Positions 12,071 to 24,100 of a stretch of DNA of 64,000 nucleotides are shown in pieces. The stretch is from NCBI GenBank assembly GCA_963935595.1, contig OZ012549.1, positions 22,493,318-22,557,317 of the forward strand, written 5' to 3'. Both the position numbers and the translations under genes were made by a program. Numbering within the stretch: position 1 is the first letter of the stretch; each line of letters begins with the position of its first letter. The notes below the pieces were generated by a model that ran no database searches, was not told where the DNA came from, and saw nothing but the letters and a program-made list of their open reading frames with translations. Source of the DNA: Schoenobius gigantellus (lineage: Eukaryota; Arthropoda; Insecta; Lepidoptera; Crambidae).

Positions 12071-12079
12071 CTAATATAT

Positions 12080-13379
12080 TTTAATTAAAATTAAATCTAG
12101 TTAAATCAAATTTAAATAATGCCGATGTAATAAATGAATCTAGTTTTATGTACCTACTCGTATATATAAAATGTTATCTTATAATAGAATTTAAATATAA
12201 TTGCAATCAATATTAAATCTAGTCATGAGAAATACTGACTGACATTCTTACTGCTGTGATGAATTTTTGCCATTGTTTTGTTATATATTATTACCTATGT
12301 AGGTACTTTGCTATATATTGTTATGTAAGAATTATCTCAACTCAGCAGTCTCTTGTATAACAGTTGTCTGTGAGCTATGCGGTGCCCTTGCAGGTTGCAT
12401 GTACTGATTCTGTGAAATTTGTAACATATTTTGTAACGTGCATGTAAGCTGGCCAATGAGTCATGGGAGTAATGAAGTCGTCTAGAGACTTGAAATTTTG
12501 CACATAGATACTTTATACTGTGCAGGCATCCACAAAGGAGTATTTTTGTAAATTCCACCCCTAAGGGGGTGTAATAGGGGATGAAAGTTTGTATGAAAGT
12601 CGATCAGTTTTGAAGTTAGGATTTTCGAATTTTTTAAAAATAGTTTAGGGCTTAACTAAAATAATCTCAATCTCGTACTTAAAAATAATTTCGATCCAAA
12701 TATTTCAAAGGCTTTAGTAGTACAAAAGGTGTCCAAACCGAATCCCTAACCTTGGAGATTTTAAGCCACTAAAGCGTGTTGTGACGAGGAGGCCACCTTG
12801 CGCCAGTAAAGAAACGAATCAAAATGGCGCCGCATGGAAGATATTGCTGTCAACAATCAACGAAACCTTGTAATGTCACTATATTTTTAGATTTCTTTAT
12901 GGTATTAAGTATTGCAACTATTGCTAAACATTAACGGGCCGAAGGAAAAGTTAACTGATTAACTAAGAAAATGTTCATTTCGTATGTAAGTGAGATGGGT
13001 AGGTATTTTTTATCTCGTTAAATGTTAAATTCTTATACCTATTTTAGGTAGACGAAGATGCTTTTATATATTATAGATAGGTCATGTTATAATAATGAAT
13101 GAGGAACATCTGAACATCTGAACATCTGTACGCACATATATTTATATACACATGTCTATAATATAGAGATTAATTATAATTAAATAAATAACACGCCCGC
13201 TAAATCCGTTAAAGTTATAGCACAGCAGCCGGTCGACTGTAAAACGTCCTCAGTTTGATCGATGGCTCCATTCAACTTTCCTCTACATTGCATTTAATGT
13301 GTTGTTCTTGTAACATATTCATCTCTATACTTAAAACGATAATTCAATATTTGCTTTAAAACAAATATTTTATTTATAC
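12080..13379. other. Non-coding stretch, old repeats
   Basis: No gene is recognised. The segment 12535-12600 ('cccctaagggggtgtaatagg') resembles repeats at 27490, 30815, 54010 and 59285 that contain the same 'ttaccccttaggggt' theme. The rest is AT-rich. Confidence 0.45.
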
Positions 13380-13439
13380 ATATTATGTCGCCTACACTTC
13401 AACCGGAAAAACAGCAATTGCACAGTTGCATGTAATATG

Positions 13440-13850
13440 AAATATACAGAGGGAGGCTTTACCAGAGCCGTCTGCTCTGTGGGTAACCTCTGTCGCCAAG
13501 CAGCGGTGCTTGCATTGCTAGGTTCCGGTTTAAAGAATAAGACAGCCAATGAAATTACTATGAACCGTGACTAGACACCTTATATCACAAGTTGGCAACG
13601 TATATTGGCGCTCTCGTACGGGTTTTAGATTGGCTATGATACAGGAACCACATGTACACACAGCATCACGCCAGACTTTACATGTCAATCTTGAAACCGC
13701 TCTTATGTCGCTCGTAATAGCGACGACTTTCGTAATGTAAATGAAAAGCTTTACGTGTTGCTCACTTTACATGTAGTTGTTATAGGCAACTGCAATCATC
13801 CACCATCAGGTGGGCAGCCTGCTTGTTTGCCAACTTAGTTGTATAAAAAA
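13440..13850. repeat. Probable lepidopteran dispersed repeat
   Basis: Contains 'ggtaacctctgtcgccaagc', 'gcttgcattgctaggttcc' and 'accatcaggtgggcagcctg', phrases I recognise from high-copy lepidopteran repeats. I cannot define its ends from one copy. Confidence 0.45.
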
Positions 13851-14029
13851 CCCAACTTTTTAAAAGTATAATATCAACGCTTGGGACTAATAATTTCAGT
13901 TAATGTGTACCTACACCTGAATATCATTTACAAAGAATATGACAATCTGGTATGGGTTGTCGTCCTGCTACAAAACTTGATTATAACTTTGTACTTATGT
14001 TAATCGAATGAACATGTCGAACATCGATG

Positions 14030-14700
14030 AAAATATTTTTCTCAAACATGCTAGGAAATGTAGGCATTATTGTAGTAAAAAGTAGACACGAAGTTTGTAA
14101 TTGCATTACTTTTCCGGCCTAAGCCAAGAAAGTAAGCACAGACTAAAGAGAGATACTACGAAAGTAAGTATGAAAATTCATTTCTGGCCGCTGCTGAAAT
14201 GTTTTTTAATTCATCTATAACTTGAATTATGTAACTAGTCATTCAGCTAATTATATATGAATAATATGACAATAATTATAAATGATAAGCTTTATTGCCT
14301 TAAACAATAGAGTTACATCAGTAGCGAAAATAGCAGTAGGTAAGTAATAATTTACACAAAAAATATCAATTTAATAAATATAAATATAAAAATAAATATA
14401 TATGAATATGACAATAATTATATACGAATAGGACAATAATTTTATTAAAATGTTGGTATAAAATCACACGGAAATATGCTTAATTTTCGTTGCGAGAGAA
14501 AAAAGCCATAATCCACAGTATTACATTTTTTGCGTAAGATATAAATGGGCTGTATATACGCATAAAATATATCGTGTATATATGTATTTGCGTTAAAATA
14601 TCAAACATTACGTTTAACATTAATAAATTGCTTTATTCGTTCTTTTATTCATATTATACTCATTTGTTTCCACTTTTTCATTGGATTTCAAATGGTATTT
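14030..14700 (+). repeat. Third, diverged copy of the 1.16-kb repeat unit
   Basis: Starts 'aaatatttttctcaaacatg' like 19310 and 20474, and follows the same order ('gtaggcattattgtagtaa', 'tttaattcatctataacttg', 'cttaattttcgttgcgagag', 'tatactcatttgtttcca'). It carries its own indels and an extra AT-rich insert at about 14250-14440. It shows that the 19.3-26.5 kb duplication is of a dispersed repeat, not unique DNA. Confidence 0.75.
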
Positions 14701-14776
14701 CATAATTAGACTCATAGAAATGTAAGTAGGTAAGTTTATGATCTCTTTTGACATATACTAGGCTTGCTCATTGTCT

Positions 14777-15896
14777 GCCGCCGCGGCAACCCTCGGACGG
14801 GTCCTCCCCAACGTGGGGGGACCGGGCGCAGCGAGCCGTCGACTGTAAGTCGATGGCGCTGTACGGAGCCCCGATTTGGGCGGAGCGTCTCGCCCCCCGA
14901 ACGGTGGCCCTCCTGCGCAGGCTGCAGAGGGTCATTGCCACCCGCACGTTCTCTCACGGGGCGGCCTGCGTTCTAGCGGGCTCGCCTCCGTGGGATGTCG
15001 AGGCACGCGTCCTTGCGGCCGTGCACCGACATCGGGTGGCAGCGAGGAGTCGGGGGGAGCGGCCCCTCCCGCAGGAGGTGGCGCGCACAAGGCACCTAGC
15101 GCAGAGGGAGCTCTCCGCCAGTGGGCCGAGACGCTCGCCCACCCAGCTGCCGGCCACTGGACAATCGCCGTGGCCGAGGCCGTTCGTCCAGTGTTGGAGG
15201 AGTGAGTTGGGCGCCGGCGGGGCAGCCTCACCTACCGGATGGTGCAGATGATGACCGGGCACGAGTGCTTCGGCCATTATCTGCATCATGTCGCACGGAG
15301 TGCCCGGCCTGGCGACCCCAGCACGATGCATCAGCCCTCGCGCTGGGCCTAGGTAGGGGTGCTCCCGTCGCGCTGACCAGCGTCACACGTGAGATGCTGA
15401 CCAGCGCGGCGGCGTGGGAGCCTGTCGCCTCCTGTGAGGATGTGATCTCGCAAAAGGAGGCTGCGGAGCGGGCGCAAGAGGATGACCCTCTCGCCGCACC
15501 GCTCCGGCGCAGGCGGTTGGGGAGGAGGAGGCAAGCGTTCCTGGATGGGCGCCACCAACTTCCCTAGCAAGCTGGGTATGAAATGGCCCGGCCGGCTGAC
15601 TACCGGTCGGGAGACACTTTTCACTCCTGGCTTGGCCGTCTGAGGGGTCAAATTCTAGCATACTTGTCGACCCCCCGTAGAGGTAAGTCCTGGCGCTTGC
15701 GCCAGGCAACCCTCCAGGGGGCGCAATCGGGGAATGACTAACGCCGATCCCGATTGTGTCCCTACGGAGGTAGAAGTATCTGGAGGGGTTTAAGCTAGGT
15801 ATGGGGTTTTTACCCGAGTCCGGCATATCCTTGGGGTGGCCTAGTCAGGCGGCCCCTTGTCGAATCAGTAAGAAGGATTTTCCCCCCTTAAAAAAA
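14777..15896 (+). pseudogene. R1-like non-LTR retrotransposon 3' part, 17-bp TSD
   Basis: A GC-rich block stands out from AT-rich flanks. Translation in two or three frames gives the C-terminal half of an R1-clade polymerase: 'ALYGAPIWAERL', 'LQRVIATRTFSHGAACVLAG', then 'LTYRMVQMMTGHECFGHYLH', 'ECPAW' and 'EDVISQKEAAER'. Frameshifts occur near 15110 and after 15240, and a TGA near 15204 stands where tryptophan is expected. The Cys/His knuckle normally lying between 'HYLHHVA' and 'CPAW' has been deleted (near 15300). A 3' UTR runs from about 15650 to a short A-run. Flanks 14760-14776 and 15897-15913 are a 17-bp duplication with one mismatch, fixing the ends and proving 5' truncation on insertion. 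Confidence 0.88.
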
Positions 15897-15913
15897 AGGC
15901 TTGCTTATTGTCT

Positions 15914-17467
15914 CACAGTATACGTTTTACGAATTAATGCGCTAAAAACCTCAAACATAGAGCTCTGTTTCTGACAATATCAAACAAATGACGAAGACAG
16001 AATGAAGGCATACATTTAAGCGTAATCTTACTTAGCAAGTAGCTCTTTATATAGGGTATGTTAAAAATGACGTTGACGAACTAAAAGTGGGTATTTTTCC
16101 TTGTTTACCCATTTTGTATGGACTGAAATTTTCGATGTCTGTTTTGATAATTGAAAAAAATTGGAATCTTCCGCAAAAAATGTAAACTGAGGACATTGTA
16201 CGATACAATTAACACAGAAATAAAATAGCGAAAACGTACCCTGTCAAAATAACCAAGCCAAATATTTTTCTACGGCTTCTCCAATGTCACAAATTCTATT
16301 ACCTCAAATATCCACTTTTGCGCTACGAAAATATTAATATCTGTTATTTCTGGAACGATGTGAACGGAACGAATAGACGTTACGCCGAGGCGAGATCATG
16401 CTTGGAATTCCTATGACATCTTATTTATCCTTGAAGACAACATTTTTTTTTTCATTTTACCCCATGGAACTGGATGCATCTTTATTCATGAAGATTAATA
16501 AAGTACTTAGTGAAGTTGAAAACCTACAAGTAGACAACCGAGGTTGTATAAGCATTATCAATTATTACTTATATTTGAATTAAAACTTCATTTTTAAAAA
16601 GGTAAGCAATAGTGAAATTGGATTAATGTAAGAATAGTAAATACTGTGGATATAATTAAAAAGCAAATTTATATAAGAAAGTCTAAGTGTTGACTATATT
16701 TTATGTGTGTTGTCGATGCATTTATTATCTGTGAGGAAGTAGGTAAGTGAGTACTAAGTGAGGGTACTTGTACTTACGAGTACGTTGTAGCTTGAATTAG
16801 CAAAGGGGCGAGTTAAAAGGGGTGCTGGCTATGTATGAAACATTTAAATCTAATGAGTCTAATTAGTAGATTTAAAAAAAATATCAAACGCGTGTTTTGT
16901 TGTAACGTGGTAATGAGTGTGTAGTGGGGTCGTAAATAATGTACCAAAAATTCCGTCACAGATTATATTTATCACGAGTACAATTAAAAACGGCACTCTG
17001 AATCAAATGTACGGACTAAACATACGGTACACATACAGGCGGTAATGCATGCAGAGAGTTGCTATAAGAAAGATATAACACCTTGTTACATGCTTTATAG
17101 ATAGAAGAAAATCCTACTGAGATAAAAAGAATTACATTAATGGAGTGAGGGGTGAGGGGGGCGTGCTATATCACATGTTGATAGAAAATTAACCTCATCT
17201 TATTTTTCGTACGCACTACATTTCAGAACAATGTGTCTTCACAATTATTAAAATATGCAATGTTATTTATAATCTGCTAGACCGACATTAAAAAAATCCA
17301 CGCGAGTGTCCCGTAATAGTTCTGCTCACACACGCACGATCCATGTAGCGTGTGATAGTACCACCGCACTCTTGGTCATAGTCGAGACTTAGCCATAGAG
17401 ACTTAACCTAAGACTTAACCATAAACGCTGCGCCTGACTGGTATATCGTTTATAGCGTTGTTATTAG
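15914..17467. other. Non-coding stretch, nothing recognised
   Basis: No exon, LINE or inverted-repeat element is apparent. A 61-codon frame at 16398 has no recognisable motif. Scattered 'gtaagt' motifs are not matched by coding sequence. Confidence 0.5.
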
Positions 17468-17640
17468 GAAGATCGTAGGCAAATCGTGAGGTCGCCAGAA
17501 CTATGCGAAGAAACTATTATACTAGGTACCTCTCTTGAAAAATAGTAGGCAACTCATGAGGTTGCCAGAACTAAGCGAAGAGACTATCATACTAGGTACT
17601 TCTCTTGGAAGATCGTAGGCAAACCGTGTGGTCGAGTGGC
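17468..17640. repeat. Imperfect tandem repeat, 70-bp period
   Basis: The motif 'gatcgtaggcaa' or its variant recurs at 17471, 17541 and 17611, with shared 'gaggtcgccagaact' and 'actaggtacctctcttg' between. That gives about 2.4 copies at 70-bp spacing. Confidence 0.8.
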
Positions 17641-17899
17641 GAGGGTTTTGTATCAGCAACCTACTACGATCTCCACGAGTTGCAAGTGTTCAAAGGCCAT
17701 CAAAATCCATAATTTTTATAGTATTATTTTTTGAATAGAGAGCAAACAAGCACACAGTCCACCTGTTGTTAAACCACTGTTAAGTGTTACCTATGGAAGC
17801 TTCGGACCAATCGCTTGTGTGTTACCCAACCAAAACCCCACGCTACCGGCGCAAGAGTACCCAGCTCTTGCGACCTCTCTATAACGTCCAAGAACACAA

Positions 17900-18015
17900 A
17901 GGATAATTTTTTTTTACTTACGACAGGAAAGCTTTCAGCCTTTATTTCACCTGATGGTAAATGCTGATAAGAGCGAGGATGGAAGCAAGCTTCAACTGGA
18001 CTGCTCAATAACTGA
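17900..18015. repeat. Lepidopteran dispersed repeat ('cacctgatggtaaatgctga')
   Basis: The segment 'ttatttcacctgatggtaaa...gaggatggaagcaagct' matches a short repeat very common in Lepidoptera. A related degenerate copy lies at about 53330-53420 ('catctcacctaaatttaatgg...agatggaagcgag'). Confidence 0.55.
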
Positions 18016-18142
18016 GGATACTTGGTTAAAGATAACTTCCTATATCAGCCTGCTCATCAGAGCTATTAGTACTATCCTATACCCTTCTTAATGATCTATC
18101 ATAAAAAATATCTTAAAGGTCTGACCAGTTGATCCTAAAATA

Positions 18143-18283
18143 GTAGTTTATGAAATAGTCACATAATAGGGGGTCTTAAAACACTAGTGTGTGTTTAAAA
18201 TTTGAGGCTTGCCGAGAATTTTAATAGTACCACACGAGTGTCTTAAGACCTAATTATGTGCAATTTCATACACTACTTTATCT
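18143..18283. repeat. Hairpin-forming inverted repeat, ~55-bp arms
   Basis: The arm 18143-18195 ('tagtttatgaaatagtcaca...') pairs with 18220-18280 read in reverse ('gtgtatgaaattgcacataa...'). It ends at the 'ctttatctacactcatg' terminus of the next feature and may be part of it. Confidence 0.65.
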
Positions 18284-18740
18284 ACACTCATGCAATCAGT
18301 GGTTACCTAAATTAAATAAAAGACACAAAATCAAACTCATTTATTCTAATAATTATTTGCATTTTGAACAGTGCAATTGTGAAACTAATACAGAAATCTA
18401 AAACTACATACATTTATATTATTTATTATTTTAACCAATAACAGCAAAATAATGAATGAAAAATTCAGAGAAATGGCGCCAACACCAACATTCTACCGCG
18501 CATGCGTATACATAGACAATGTACTGGCACAAAAGAAAATTGTGACAAAACCTCCTTGGTCGGGCTTCGTCAATCGAACTGTATTTTATTGGAATTCGAG
18601 TTACATTAAAGTACTGGTTTTGTATGGCGAACCTGTATTAGAATGTAATTTGCAAAAGGCCAAGGGCTTTAAGTCATGCCTTTAAAATATTAGTGTTGAG
18701 TTCTTAATATTAGAATTAGAACATGAGTGTAGATAAAGGA
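18274..18740. mobile_element. Probable nonautonomous inverted-repeat element
   Basis: 'ctttatctacactcatg' at 18275-18291 is the exact reverse complement of 'catgagtgtagataaag' at 18722-18738. A 77-codon open frame inside (18452-18685) begins MNEKFREMAPTPTF. I recognise no domain in it, and it may be a remnant or chance. Confidence 0.55.
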
Positions 18741-19313
18741 GTATTAAATAAAAAATTAAATCAAGGCTCGCAGAGTACAATGAAGGTCGGAATTGAAGTC
18801 ACAGGTCACAGGTAGATACAGAACAGGTAGTTATGTGTATACTGGTCTTAAGGTCCCCCAGTATAATTTGCCTGTCAGCTCACCCAAACTTAATTGCAAA
18901 TTAAGGTTTTTGGTCCCAGCTTTGACGTTCTTGGCAGTATACGACCAAATTTAATTTCCTGAGTAGCAAAAGCTATTTTTGGCCAACTGGTTCATCTCAG
19001 GAAAGCTATTCTTTTCCTGAACGATGTTAATTGACTATCACTCCTTAATTAATGAATACCTGTAACGGTCCCTAATTGACTTACGTTTGAATTTTGTTTG
19101 AACATTTTGGAAAATTGGGACTTTTAAGCATTGATTGACTAACAAGTTAAAGAAATTCCCAGGAAATTCTTCACAACTTGTACCTATATTAATCAATTTC
19201 AACATTTATCAGCGTGGAACGTTATAACAAGGGCTATCTAATTTTCCGTGTGGGTGGATTTACATTTATCACCGTATAGATTCGACAAATTTATTAGATT
19301 TGAAAAAAATATT

Positions 19314-20473
19314 TTTCTCAAACATGCTCGGAAATGTAGGCGTTATTGTAGTAAAAAGAAGACACAAAGTTTGTAATTCTTGGCTCATGCATTACTTTAT
19401 CGGCCTAGGCCAGGAAAGTAAGCATGAAAATTCATTTTTGGCCGCTGCTCCAATGTTTTTTAATTTATCTCTAACTTGAATTATGTAACTTGTCATACAG
19501 CCAATTCCTACCACATTATAAAAAATGCACTCTTCGAGCATATACAACGTGTCTCATATCTCCCCATAAAAATTATAATATTTTATTTTATTTAAACTCT
19601 CAAAAGTGCCAACCTAAAACTGTTCTAAAACTGAATTTTCATAAATTTCACAATTAAATTCGATTGATATGACAAGTTATTAAAGTTGACACATACTTTT
19701 CGGTTAAATGAATATTATAATTTTTATGGGGAGTTATTATGAGACACGTTGTAAGTATATGAATAATGACAACAATTTTATTAAAATGTTGGTATGAAAT
19801 CACACGAAAATATGCTTAATTTTCGTTGCGAGAGAAAAAGTCATAATCTGCAGTATTACATTTTTTGCGTAAAATATGATAGGACTGTATGGGCTTTGTT
19901 TCCTTTGCACTAATTGAAAATTAAAAAGTGTTACTAAATGCTAGGTTATTGTAATTAATTAATTGCTTGATTTGTTTTTTATTCAAACTATACTCATTTG
20001 TTTCCAATTTAATTCAATTCAAAATCTTTTATGCATACCATAATGTGTAAAATAGGTGGTTCACAAAAAATAAGATCATTATGGACCCGTTGGGCACGCA
20101 ATCGTTGAACAAGAGAGAGGAAGCTTATTATTGTTAGGTACCTACTATTGTCTTATTTACAGATCATAAAGCTAAATTATACGACGATCACGGCAATTAT
20201 AAATATTTAAATAAGTAAATAGACAACATTAAACAATATTTTAATATGAAAGGTTTTTATTTATTTGGTATTATTACACTAAATTTCATAATTAATTCCA
20301 GTATTACGTCTCTCATTATTTCCTCGCAATTATTGAGAAAAGCACTATACATACCTCGGCGGGAATGGGATTGCCGGACTCGTAATTATTGTCAAGGCCT
20401 CGCTCACGTTCGGCCTTTAAAGCATTACTCGTCCGGCAATCCCTAACTTCCCGGCCTCTGTAGTAATGTACTA
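19314..20473 (+). repeat. 1.16-kb duplicated unit, copy A (empty site)
   Basis: Begins 'tttctcaaacatgctcgg' and ends 'gtaatgtactatt', where copy B starts immediately. It contains the uninterrupted target 'gagttattatgagacacg' at 19731-19748, showing what copy B looked like before the Copia insertion. The terminal part (20350-20475) is a foldback segment with arms 'gattgccggactcgtaat' and its complement near 20425-20447. Confidence 0.9.
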
Positions 20474-20904
20474 TTTCTCAAACATGCTCGGAAATGTAGG
20501 CATTATTGTAGTAAAAAGAAGACACAAAGTTTGTAATTCTTGGCTCATGCATTACTTTATCGGCCTAGGCCAGGAAAGTAAGTATGAAAATTTATTTTTG
20601 GCCGCTGCTCCAATGTTTTTTAATTTATCTGTAACTTGAATTATGTAACTTGTCATACAGCCAATTTCTACCACATTACAAAAAATGCACTCTTGGAGCG
20701 TGCATTCTTCAACATGTCTCATATTTCCTTATAAAAATTATAATATTTAATTTTATTTAAACTATCAAAAGTGCCAACCTAAAACTGTTCTAAAACTGAA
20801 TTTTCATAAATTTGACAGTTAAATTCGATAGATATGATAAGTTATTAAAGTTGACACATTCTTTTCGGTTAAATGAATATATTATTTTTATGGGGAGTTA
20901 TTAT

Positions 20905-21088
20905 TGTTAGAAAATAAGGATGTATGTGTTTATCCCTTTTGCTTGGTAAAATGAAAACCCCAAAAAATGTCATCTTCCCTCCCCTTGTTCTTGTGTGGTG
21001 TAAAATTAGGTTGTTGTGTTGATAAAGATATAATAAAGTAATTAATTGGTAAAGAAGACTTTTATTAAAATATCATTGAAATCTAAAA
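20905..21088 (+). repeat. 5' LTR of the Copia element
   Basis: 184 bp, beginning TGTTAG and ending CTAAAA, so the usual ...CA end is replaced by ...AA in both LTRs. It is identical to 25631-25814 except at 20979. An 'aataaag' signal lies at about 21033-21040. Confidence 0.95.
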
Positions 21089-21106
21089 GGTTATGGGCCC
21101 AGGAGG
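21089..21106 (+). promoter_or_regulatory. Primer binding site, initiator-tRNA type
   Basis: 'ggttatgggcccagg' directly follows the 5' LTR. It matches the site used by Drosophila copia, which is primed by an internal half of initiator methionine tRNA, not by the tRNA 3' end. Confidence 0.85.
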
Positions 21107-21191
21107 CAAACTAATTAACACAATAAGTCAGATGACAAAGAGTTTATACAGTAAAAACAGATTTTAAAAAGTGTGCTTAGAAAAAGAAACG

Positions 21192-24100
21192 ATGGCTACA
21201 CAATTAAATATTCCACAGCTGGAAAGCGGCAATTTCGCCAATTGGCTCTTTCGAATAGAAAGTTTGATGGCAGAAAAAGGATGTGGAGCAGTATTATTAC
21301 TTGAAAAAGGAGATTCGCAAAGTGAACTAACAAAGGAGCAGGTTATCAAAATGGAGGCACAAGCCAAGAACGTAATAATACAAAGCCTGCCAGACAAACA
21401 TTTGGAATATATAAGAGGAGCTACAACCGCATCCGAAATGATTTGCAACCTGAAAAACATTTTCGAAAGAAAGAGTACCCTTTCAAAACTGTTTTTAAGA
21501 AAACAATTGACAGAATTAAAGTTCAATTCGAGTACAAATATAGAAGAACACATTATGAAATTTGATAAGTTACTTAGGCAACTAGAATCCAACGGGTCAC
21601 TCGTTGAAGAAGATGACAAGGTATGTCTATTCCTGGTTAGCATGCAAGATGCATACAAAAGCACCATAAATGCCCTAGAAACCACTAACATGACGTTAAC
21701 TCTAGACTATGTAAAAAGCAAACTTTTAGATGCAGAATTGAAATTTAAAAATGAACAAAAGTCAAGTGAAATTGATCATGCATTTTCAGCAACAATAATA
21801 TGTTACATCTGCGGCAAGACCGGTCATATAGCAAGACAGTGTACACAAAGAGGTAGAGGACAAGCAAGGCAATACACAGAACATGCAATACAATACAGAG
21901 GACAAGCAGCACAATACAGAGGACATGCAGCACAATACAGAGGACAAGCAGCACAATACAGAGGACAAGCAGCACAATACAGAGGACAAGTACCACAATA
22001 CAGAGGACGAGCAGCGCAATACAGAGGGCCAGGAGCACAATACAGAGGACAGGCAGCACAATACAGGGGACAAGCAACACAATACAGGGGCCACGTAGGA
22101 CGAGGACAATTAGAATTACAAAGGGAGCATCAACAACATGGATATGTAATGACAGAGAAAAATGAAAACCTAATGTTTCTAGCAGGTACTGTAACTAATA
22201 ATTGCTATACTTGTACTGAAAGTAGTAATAGTATAGAGTGGGTGATAGATTCAGGATGCACTGAACATTTAATTATAGATAAATATGAAAAATATATGTA
22301 CAATATTAAAAATTTAGAATGTAAAAGAAAAATATTTGTTGCTAATGGGGAATATGTACTTGCAGAAAAAGAGGGAACAATTTCTTTAACTTGCAATAAA
22401 CACACTTTAACTTTAAATGTTTTAATTATAAAGAATTTATCATTTAATCTATTGTCAGTCAAAAAGATATGTAATAACAAATTTAATGTAACCTTTTTTC
22501 AAGATCATGTAAATATTTACAAAAACAATTCATGTCTCACAGGATATTGTAAAGGCAATCTTTTTATTTTAAAAACAGGAATTTGTAATACAAATGATAG
22601 CAATGTGCTTTCGTGTAATGATAATGCAGATAAGGAATCTTTATGGCATCGTAGGCTTGGTCATGTCAATAGATACGGACTGAAGCTGATGCATCTTCCA
22701 ATAAGCAGCAAGGTATGTGGTCCATGTATGCAGGGAAAGTCGACCAGGAAACCGTTTCCATCATCACCAAAGCCGAGATCTCGCAAGGTAGGTGAATTGC
22801 TCCACACCGATGTCGCAGGTCCTGCAAACATACCAGGTATTAATGGTGAATTATATTATCAAGTAATTGTAGATGATTTCTCACATTTTGTGACTGTTTA
22901 CTTAATGAAAAATAAATATGAAGCTACAGATAATCTCATACATTATATTAGAAAAATAGAAAATGAAATGGATACAAAAGTTAAGTATATACGTTGTGAC
23001 AATGGAGGTGAATTTAAAAACAATAAATTAGAATCATTCTGTAATATGAAAGGAATAACTATAAAATATACACAACCTTATTCACCCCAAAGTAATGGTG
23101 TTTCAGAGCGAATGAATCGCACTCTTTATAATAAAACAAGAACGCAACTTATTGAATCACAATTACCTAAACACTTATGGAGTGAAATCATAAAAGCCTC
23201 AGCTTATCAATTAAATCATTGCCCGTCATCCGCCATAAATAATCAAATTCCAGCAGAGTTAATGTATGGAAAATTAGACCTAACAAAATTACGAATACTT
23301 GGAAGTAAATCATGGTCTATTATAATCCCAAGAGGAAATAAATTTAATGAGAGAGCAATAGAAGCGAGAATGATTGTTTATGCACAGAACGGATATCGGC
23401 TATGGGACCCAAAAGAAAATAAAATTATAATATCAAGAGACACAAGATTTGATGAGACCGACACTAAATATAGACCTAATGAACAAGGACAGAAAGAAGA
23501 ATATATATACATTCAAGAAAATGAAAATAATGATAGAAATGAATACACTGAAGAAAATATAAATATTGATCAAAATGAAGTTACAGAAAGTACAGAAATT
23601 AATGAGACAGAAGAAGGAAGACCTAAAAGGAATATTAAGAAACCAGAATATTTAAGAGACTATGAGACAAATTATGATGGTGATATAGACATTAATATGG
23701 CATACTGTTTAAACATAATAAATTCAGAAATAGAACCAAATACCTACAATGAAGCAATAAAGAAAAGGGAATGGAAAGAAGCAATAATAAATGAATTAAA
23801 AGCACACAAAAAGTTGGGAACATGGGAATCCACAATTCTACCCCAGGGACAAAAAGCGATTGACACAAGATGGGTTTTTAGAAGCAAATCAGATGGGACT
23901 AAAAAGGCTAGACTTGTTGCCAAAGGCTATCAAGAGGAAAATGTTTACAATGTATATGCACCAGTTGCAAGAATATCTACGGTTAGATTACTGCTTAGTA
24001 TATCAGTACAAGAGGGAATGCCACTGAGACAGTTAGATATACCAACAGCCTTCCTAAATGGCGAACTGAACAAAGATACATACATCAAATATCCAGAAGG

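Noticed and set aside
14736..15826. Many overlapping GC-rich frames
   Set aside because: Only the plus-strand frames match R1-like polymerase blocks; the minus-strand frames are compositional.
20246..20446. 66-codon frame in copy A of the duplication
   Set aside because: Not conserved in copy B (frame altered) and it ends in the foldback segment.
21870..22100. Regular repeats resembling a CRISPR array
   Set aside because: Units are contiguous 21-bp coding repeats without spacers, in a eukaryotic retrotransposon.
21745..22109. Three long frames on both strands over the Copia gag repeat
   Set aside because: They are shadows of the 21-bp tandem repeat, which is open in several frames; only the gag frame has domain content.
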